Part shown: piece by piece, positions 58,942-64,000 of the stretch
How the letters are laid out: each line of letters starts with the position of its first letter
Position numbering within the stretch: the first letter of the stretch is position 1
NCBI GenBank assembly: GCA_910580205.1
Contig: CAJTVP010000008.1
Coordinates: 7,282-71,281, forward strand
Direction: 5' to 3'
Origin: an uncultured Eggerthellaceae bacterium
Lineage (GTDB): Bacteria; Actinomycetota; Coriobacteriia; Coriobacteriales; Eggerthellaceae
Length of the DNA: 64,000 nt
Position numbers and translations under genes: made by a program
Notes under the pieces: model-generated
What the model saw: only the letters and a program-made list of their open reading frames with translations
What the model was told of the DNA's origin: nothing
The model's database searches: none

Positions 58942-60861
58942 GTGAACGCATCAGGCAGAGCATCGAAGGCCCTCGCGAAGGCAGCGGCCGCGCTGGCGCT
59001 GCTCGTCTGCGCGCTGGCGCTCTGCACTTGTCCGGGGCGCGCGTTCGCCGCGGTGGACGTGGATGGGCTCAAGGCCACCGCGCAGGTGCAGACAGATGGC
59101 GCTCTCCACATCACGGAGCAACGCACCTGCGAACTCCAAGAGACGCGAAGCGCCCTTGCGGTGCCGGTGACCAGCATCCAGCAGGATTCCAAGCTCTCCG
59201 TCTCAGCTATCCGCTTCGCCCATGTGACCGTGCAGGGCGGCATCGATGGCAACTGGACCTCCTTGGAAGAAGTCGCCTTCTCTGCTGACATGCGAGCCGC
59301 CTATGAGCAGACTGGCGGCATCGCCGCGCGCGTGGCGGCTCACAACAGCAAGGCGGACGACGGAAGCGGTTCGGGGGGCGCGTACCTGCCTGAGCAACCC
59401 TCTTTCGCGGTGGACCCGCGCGATCGGGTGATCTATCTCTTCTTCCCGGCTACGAGCGGCCGCATCTTGTTCGACATCGACTACGAAGTGACGAACGCCG
59501 TGCGCGCATTCGACGACGTGGCGGAGCTGTACTGGGATTACGTGGCGGAGGATGCGGATGCGCGCGTCAGCGGGGTGACGGTCAGCGTGCAGCTGCCGAT
59601 GCCGGAGGGGATGGAGGCCGTTCCGGAGCAGAACGTCTTCGCGTGGGGTCACGGCGCAGCGGGCACCGTGGACGTGCGCGCGGACGGCACGGTGGCGTTC
59701 CGCGTGCCGGAGGTGCTGCCCGGCCAATATGCGCAGGCGCACATCTTGTTCCCGGTGGCGTGGCTGACGAACCTGCCGCTTGAGGCGCGGTTCGCCTACA
59801 GCGGCACGCGTTTGGACGCGGCGAAGGCGGAAGAAGAAGCGTGGACGGACACGTGGTCGGCATGGCTGGCGAACTCCTATGCTGTTGACCTGGCGTTCGT
59901 GCTGCTGGCGGTGGTCATCATCGGGGCGGCGTCGGGACTGTACCTGACCTTCGGGCGAGAACGTGGAGGAGATGGCGGGCCTTCGGAGAATGAGCGTCTT
60001 GAAGATGGTGATCTCCCCACGGGTTTCGAAGCTGCGATCATGGGACGGCTGCTCCGGTGGAACCATGCTTCTCCGTTGGATATGCCCGCCTCTCTCATGC
60101 AGCTGGCAGCCCGCGGGGCCCTGCGCATTGACGCGCTGTCTAACGAAGGGCCGTTCGGTCGCGGATACGAGGAGCTGCGCATCCGGCAGGGCAAGCGCGC
60201 GAAGGACATCGTGAGCACGGCGGCCGATCAGGAGTTGTTCCGATTGTTGTTCGATGTGTGGGGCGAGGGTTATGCGGCGGTCACCACGACCGACATCGTG
60301 CGCCACAGTGAGAAGGTGGGCCGCGAGCGGTTCCGTCAGGAGCTTGCCGGGTTCACGGATGCGCTCACGAAAGACGTGGATGGCTGTGGATTCTTCGATC
60401 AGCGCAGCGCGCGCGTGCAAAGAGGGATCATCATCGCAGGGATGGTTTGCTTCTTGCTGGCGCTCATCTTCGGCGTGGCGGGCGGCTCGCTCATGCGCGG
60501 CACGGCCATGGCGGTGGCGGGCGCGGCGTGCTTGGTCATCGGCAACTACACCGGCCGCTTGACTTCGGTCGGCTTGCGCGTGCAGGCGGCGGCGCAGGAT
60601 CTGAAAGCCAGCCTTGAGGGATCGCCTTTGGAGAACATCTCGGACGAAGATGCTCCCTACGGGCTGGAGCTGGGCGTTGCTGGCACCGCTCCTGCACGCT
60701 CGGTAAGCTCGGCAGCCTCATCCCACCAAAGCAGAACATCTCCCGAAGCTTCCGAAGAATCTCTCGCTGTCCGCTGGCTCGCTCCTCGCACGGGTCGAGG
60801 CGGCGCGCCCATCCCATCGCTCGCCCAGGCCTGGGCTTCTGAGATGGAGAAGCGAGGGTAA
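58942..60861 (+). CDS. DUF2207 membrane protein
   Basis: A 639-residue protein. A signal peptide (residues about 10-37, ending GRAFA-AVDV) precedes a large extracytoplasmic beta-domain (about 40-320) with the DUF2207 opening VDVDGLKATAQVQTDGALHITEQRT, then a membrane helix near 325-345, a cytoplasmic helical domain, and two more helices near 505-545. The end is Ser/Ala/Pro rich. Common in Actinobacteria and Firmicutes; function unknown. GTG 58942 is chosen because CCAAGGAGCGGG precedes it. Confidence 0.88.
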   Translation: MNASGRASKALAKAAAALALLVCALALCTCPGRAFAAVDVDGLKATAQVQTDGALHITEQRTCELQETRSALAVPVTSIQQDSKLSVSAIRFAHVTVQGGIDGNWTSLEEVAFSADMRAAYEQTGGIAARVAAHNSKADDGSGSGGAYLPEQPSFAVDPRDRVIYLFFPATSGRILFDIDYEVTNAVRAFDDVAELYWDYVAEDADARVSGVTVSVQLPMPEGMEAVPEQNVFAWGHGAAGTVDVRADGTVAFRVPEVLPGQYAQAHILFPVAWLTNLPLEARFAYSGTRLDAAKAEEEAWTDTWSAWLANSYAVDLAFVLLAVVIIGAASGLYLTFGRERGGDGGPSENERLEDGDLPTGFEAAIMGRLLRWNHASPLDMPASLMQLAARGALRIDALSNEGPFGRGYEELRIRQGKRAKDIVSTAADQELFRLLFDVWGEGYAAVTTTDIVRHSEKVGRERFRQELAGFTDALTKDVDGCGFFDQRSARVQRGIIIAGMVCFLLALIFGVAGGSLMRGTAMAVAGAACLVIGNYTGRLTSVGLRVQAAAQDLKASLEGSPLENISDEDAPYGLELGVAGTAPARSVSSAASSHQSRTSPEASEESLAVRWLAPRTGRGGAPIPSLAQAWASEMEKRG

Positions 60862-60862
60862 C

Positions 60863-61834
60863 GTGGCGCAGCAGGTTCGTTTGGCCGGTGGAAAGCGCCC
60901 GGGAACGAAACGGGAGCTTCCGCAAGCGGCTTACAAGCTCATGATCGTCGTCGCCACGATCATCTGGGGCATCTCGTTCGTGGTCATGAAAGACGCCGTG
61001 GGCGTGTTGGAGCCATCATGGTTGATCGGCATCCGGTTCGTGCTCACAGCGGCCATCCTGGGCATCGTGTTCGCGAAACGCCTGCGCGCAAGCTGGGGCC
61101 CGGACCTGATCAAAGGCGGCATCATCTTAGGGCTCCTCTTGTTCGGCGCCTATTGGACGCAAACCGTTGGCCTCAAGTTCACCACGCCGGGCAAGAACGC
61201 GTTTTTGACGGCGGTTTACTGCGTGATCGTGCCGTTTCTGTTCTGGGCGGTGGCGAAGCGCCGGCCCACCATCTTCAATGTGAGCGCGGCCGTGCTCTGC
61301 ATCGTGGGCGTGGGGCTTGTGTCGCTTTCCGGGGACGATCTGGCGCTCGGTTTCGGTGACGGCATGACGCTCGTCTGCAGCGTCTTGTTCGCCGCGCATA
61401 TCGTGGCCACGGCGGTCTTGGCGAAACGCGCTGACATCATGGCGCTCACGGTCATCCAATTCGCCGTGAGCGGGGCGGTGGGTTGCGCTTTGGGCGCACT
61501 GACGGAACCATTGCCGAACACCGCCGCCATCACGCCGGATTTCCTGTTCAACATGGCCTACTTGGTCATCCTCGCGTCCTGCGTAGCCCTTGGTTTCCAG
61601 AATGCGGCCGTGGCGAAGGTGCCGCCGTCGCAAGCGGCCATCCTGCTCTCATTGGAATCCGTGTTCGGCGTGGGTGCCAGCGTGCTCCTCTATGGCGAGC
61701 AGCTGACCGGCGCGCTCGTGCTGGGATTCGCGCTCATCTTGGGCGCGGTCATCCTGAGCGAGGCGTTCCCGCTCAAACGGCCGCCCAAGGAAATTGACGA
61801 AGCAATCACAGAAGACGCCGCAGCCATAGACTGA
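60863..61834 (+). CDS. EamA-family (DMT) transporter
   Basis: A 323-residue protein with ten helices. ATIIWGISFVVMKDAVGVLEPSW (about 32-54) opens the first EamA repeat and FAAHIVATAVL the second; GLKFTTPGKNAFLTAVY is conserved in this group. It lies 1 base after the DUF2207 gene and is probably co-transcribed. Substrate unknown. GTG 60863 is the start. Confidence 0.88.
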   Translation: MAQQVRLAGGKRPGTKRELPQAAYKLMIVVATIIWGISFVVMKDAVGVLEPSWLIGIRFVLTAAILGIVFAKRLRASWGPDLIKGGIILGLLLFGAYWTQTVGLKFTTPGKNAFLTAVYCVIVPFLFWAVAKRRPTIFNVSAAVLCIVGVGLVSLSGDDLALGFGDGMTLVCSVLFAAHIVATAVLAKRADIMALTVIQFAVSGAVGCALGALTEPLPNTAAITPDFLFNMAYLVILASCVALGFQNAAVAKVPPSQAAILLSLESVFGVGASVLLYGEQLTGALVLGFALILGAVILSEAFPLKRPPKEIDEAITEDAAAID

Positions 61835-61915
61835 AACGCTGCGCACCGTTAGGCTGGTGGGGAGCAGAAAACGAAGCGGCCCACGCAGGGAAAGCTCCGC
61901 TTGAAAGGAAGGCCC

Positions 61916-62443
61916 ATGGAACCGTCGAAACTCACGCCCCAGGACAACATCGTGCTGATCGGGATGCCGGGGTCGGGCAAGTCCACGATCGGCATCGTGC
62001 TGGCGAAGATGTTGAATTACGATTTCGTGGACGTCGACTTGGTCATCCAGCAGCGTTGCGACAAGACGCTCCAGCGCCTGATCGACGCCATCGGGCCGGC
62101 TGGCTTCATCGACGTTGAGAATGAGGTGCTCAAGAGCCTGGATTTCCAGCACACCATCATCTCCACCGGTGGCAGCGCAGTGTATTCGGAAGAGGCCATC
62201 AGCCACCTGTCGAACTCCGGCACCATCGTGTATCTGGAAGTGGGGCTGCCCACGTTGGAGGAGCATCTGTCGGACTTCTCCGAACGCGGCGTGGTCATGC
62301 GCAAAGAAGGCGCTATGAGCCTCTATTCGCTCTATGAGGAGCGCGTGCCGTTGTACGAGCGCAACGCTGACGTGACCGTGAACATCGACGGGCTCTCCAT
62401 CACGGACGCCGCGCACAAGATCCAGGAGGCGCTTGGCCTATAG
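61916..62443 (+). CDS. Shikimate-kinase-like P-loop kinase
   Basis: A 175-residue kinase. IGMPGSGKSTIGIVLAK (about 14-30) is Walker A, FVDVDLVIQ (about 36-44) the DxD motif, STGGSAVYS (about 82) the Gly-rich motif and LYEERVPLYERNADVTV the late Arg segment. Real shikimate kinases bind shikimate with an Arg in the GFR-x-x-E motif; here the corresponding sequence is AGFIDVENE, without that Arg. It is therefore probably a paralogue with another substrate. ATG 61916 follows GAAAGGAAGGCCC. Confidence 0.8.
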   Translation: MEPSKLTPQDNIVLIGMPGSGKSTIGIVLAKMLNYDFVDVDLVIQQRCDKTLQRLIDAIGPAGFIDVENEVLKSLDFQHTIISTGGSAVYSEEAISHLSNSGTIVYLEVGLPTLEEHLSDFSERGVVMRKEGAMSLYSLYEERVPLYERNADVTVNIDGLSITDAAHKIQEALGL

Positions 62444-62470
62444 CCTGTAGGGGCTTTCGCCTGAAAGGCG

Positions 62471-63259
62471 CTATTCGCCCAAGAAACGCTGGGCGTTCTT
62501 CCAGAGCATCAGCTCCAACTCGGCATCGGTGAACCCGGCGTTCGCGAAGCGCTCCAGCTCCTTCGCCGGTTGCCACATGGGGAAATCACTGCCGAACATG
62601 ACGCGCTCGCACCCATAGGCACGGCAAAGCTTCACCGTGCGTCGCATGCCCAGAAACTCCATGGAGCTTGATACATCCACGAAGCAGTTCGCGTCTTCCA
62701 GGTATTCCAGTCCCAGATCGAAGATGGACCAGCCGCCGAAATGCGCCGCGTCCACCACCAGGTTCGGGAACATCCCTAGCACGCGCTTCATGCGGCGCGG
62801 ATGCGAGAAGTCATAGCGGTAATCGCCGGTGTGCATGATGATCGGCAGCCTCCTCGCCTCCGCTATCTCATAGATGCGCAAAAGGCGCGGGTCATCCATG
62901 TTGACGCGCTGCGTGTCCGGATGCAGCTTGATCCCGCGAAGGCCGCGCGAACACGCGTATCCGATCTCTTCTTCGATGTTCTCCGTGTCTTGGTGCAGCG
63001 TCATGAAGCCGGTGAACTGCGGGTGCGCATCGCACGCGTCCGCGATGAAGCCGTTGATGGAGCGCACCTGATCCGCCCGCGTGGCGACGGAATGGACGAT
63101 GAAACGCTCGATCGGCGTCCCTTCGCAGGCCTCCAGAAGGCCCGTGGCCGTGCCGGTTTCCCCCTGCATCTCTCGCAGATAGAACTCGCCAACGTTCTGC
63201 ACCGCGCGCGACGCGATCTTCTCCGGATAGATGTGGCAATGGCAGTCGATGACCTTCAT
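62471..63259 (-). CDS. TIM-barrel amidohydrolase
   Basis: A 262-residue metal-dependent hydrolase. It opens with IDCHCHIYPE (HxH ligands), has IKLHPDTQRV and PIIMHTGDYRY in the middle, and MFGSDFPMW with the late Asp near residue 221. This is the amidohydrolase_2 layout, shared with aminocarboxymuconate decarboxylase-like enzymes. Substrate unknown. Start 63259 follows AAGAGGCG; longer frames upstream overlap the UspA gene. Confidence 0.9.
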   Translation of the reverse strand: MKVIDCHCHIYPEKIASRAVQNVGEFYLREMQGETGTATGLLEACEGTPIERFIVHSVATRADQVRSINGFIADACDAHPQFTGFMTLHQDTENIEEEIGYACSRGLRGIKLHPDTQRVNMDDPRLLRIYEIAEARRLPIIMHTGDYRYDFSHPRRMKRVLGMFPNLVVDAAHFGGWSIFDLGLEYLEDANCFVDVSSSMEFLGMRRTVKLCRAYGCERVMFGSDFPMWQPAKELERFANAGFTDAELELMLWKNAQRFLGE

Positions 63260-63343
63260 GTAACGCCTCTTTCTGGCATGGGCGGCGGCCCCGTCCGGTG
63301 GCCTATACTGGGCGCAGTCCAAGCTGCGCTCAAGGAGGGATGT

Positions 63344-63823
63344 ATGCTGTATCGGAACATCATGGTAGCGTATGACGGGAGCGATCCGGCGAATGAGGCG
63401 CTGGTGGTGGCCAAGGATCTGGTCGGGGACATGGCGGATGCCACCATGCACATCGTGTCCATCATCCCCATCGGGGCGGCTGGCATCGGGATCGATTCGC
63501 CAGTGCAGCCGGTGGCGGGGATCTCTCCGGTGTACACGGATATGGACACGTTCAACACGTTGTTGGATAAAGCCAAGTCTGAAACGGTGCAGAACATGCA
63601 CGAAGACGTGGACGATACGCTGAAGGGCGTCGCGTGCACCGTGGAGGTGGCGGCTTATCCGGCGACCAAGGTGGCCTCAGGCATCTGCGAATACGCCGCC
63701 GACAACGGCGTGGACATGATCGTCATGGGGCGTCGCGGGCTGGGAGCGTTCCGAGCCATGCTCGGCAGCGTGAGCTACGCGGTGCTGCACGAGTGCGACA
63801 TCCCGGTGGTCACGGTGAAGTGA
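63344..63823 (+). CDS. Universal stress protein, UspA family
   Basis: A 159-residue protein. IMVAYDGSDPANEALVVAKDL (about 6-26) and DMIVMGRRGLGAFRAMLGSVSYAVLHECDIPVVTV (about 123-157) are the UspA fold with the ATP-binding GxxGxx motif, so it is probably of the nucleotide-binding type. ATG 63344 follows AAGGAGGGATGT. It is divergent from the amidohydrolase across 84 bases. Confidence 0.93.
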   Translation: MLYRNIMVAYDGSDPANEALVVAKDLVGDMADATMHIVSIIPIGAAGIGIDSPVQPVAGISPVYTDMDTFNTLLDKAKSETVQNMHEDVDDTLKGVACTVEVAAYPATKVASGICEYAADNGVDMIVMGRRGLGAFRAMLGSVSYAVLHECDIPVVTVK

Positions 63824-63913
63824 TCGCGCGGTTTCGCCGTTCGGCGGTGCCGCGCTTGCAAATCCGTGGGATGCGTGTATCATGGGGTTTCGCTTGAAAG
63901 CAAGCGAACACAG

Positions 63914-63990
63914 TGCGGGGTGGAGCAGTCTGGTAGCTCGCCGGGCTCATAACCCGGAGGTCGTTGGTTCAAATCCAGCCCCCGCGACCA
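63914..63990 (+). tRNA. Initiator tRNA-fMet(CAU)
   Basis: The anticodon loop CTCATAA is flanked by three G-C pairs (GGG/CCC), the hallmark of initiators. The D arm reads GAGCAGTCTGGTAGCTC and the T arm GGTTCAAATCC. CCA is encoded at 63988-63990. The first pair of the acceptor stem is U1 with G72 rather than the usual C1-A72 mismatch. Confidence 0.95.
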
Positions 63991-64000
63991 AGAAACCGCA

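Noticed and set aside
1..64000. CRISPR array, prophage or complete insertion sequence
   Set aside because: No regularly spaced repeats, no phage structural genes and no transposase or integrase were seen anywhere in the window.

Overview
The window is a high-GC bacterial chromosome segment with dense gene packing and short intergenic gaps. The content fits a gut actinobacterium of the class Coriobacteriia, most likely family Eggerthellaceae: DMSO-reductase-family molybdenum enzymes that resemble catechol dehydroxylases or pyrogallol transhydroxylase, a tandem Mop molybdate-binding protein, many small XRE, MerR, HxlR, PucR and LysR regulators, 4Fe-4S oxidoreductases, and an actinobacterial-looking initiator tRNA. 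No 16S rRNA is present, so the genus is an inference.

Layout. Positions 1-2710 hold the end of one molybdenum-enzyme operon: the catalytic subunit C-terminus, a small ferredoxin-like partner, two Cys-rich small proteins and a trigger-factor paralogue. A convergent PucR-type regulator follows (2691-4319). Positions 4468-12689 are mixed: MATE pump, MurB, alpha/beta hydrolase, a YafQ/RelB toxin-antitoxin pair with a second vestigial toxin end nearby, an MFS exporter and a small RelA/SpoT alarmone synthetase. Positions 12690-25600 look like an accessory and decaying region. They hold an HTH-HipA kinase fusion bracketed by a near-repeat of the relQ end, a WYL regulator, a tandem AAA+ ATPase gene broken by a frameshift and a stop codon, a truncated crcB, a Mop protein, a VapBC-like pair and a His/Gly-rich exported protein.

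Positions 25877-35990 are the most interesting part. A TetR-type regulator precedes a long co-directional cluster: a cytoplasmic transhydroxylase-like Mo enzyme, its Fe-S subunit with the C-terminal beta-domain of pyrogallol transhydroxylase, a zinc-ribbon protein, two VOC-fold proteins, two short-chain dehydrogenases, an MFS transporter, an unknown protein and a SlyD-like FKBP chaperone. I infer an uncharacterised route for importing and remodelling a polyphenol, steroid-like or other cyclic ketone substrate. VOC/SDR pairing recalls the racemase/reductase pair of equol formation, but the substrate is unknown.

Positions 36056-53793 carry regulators and transporters, an exported flavodoxin-like lipoprotein with a divergent MerR regulator, an XRE-cupin regulator with an acyl-CoA synthetase coupled to a two-component system and FtsX-type ABC transporter, a TDT exporter with divergent LysR, RarD, an Fe-S aldo/keto reductase and a HerA-like ATPase. 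Positions 53963-63990 are mostly housekeeping: sortase-like protein, RsmI, YgjP-like protease, HD protein, tRNA-Ser(GCU), a low-GC unknown gene, metallophosphoesterase, DUF2207 protein, DMT transporter, a shikimate-kinase-like protein with an altered substrate motif, an amidohydrolase, UspA and the initiator tRNA.
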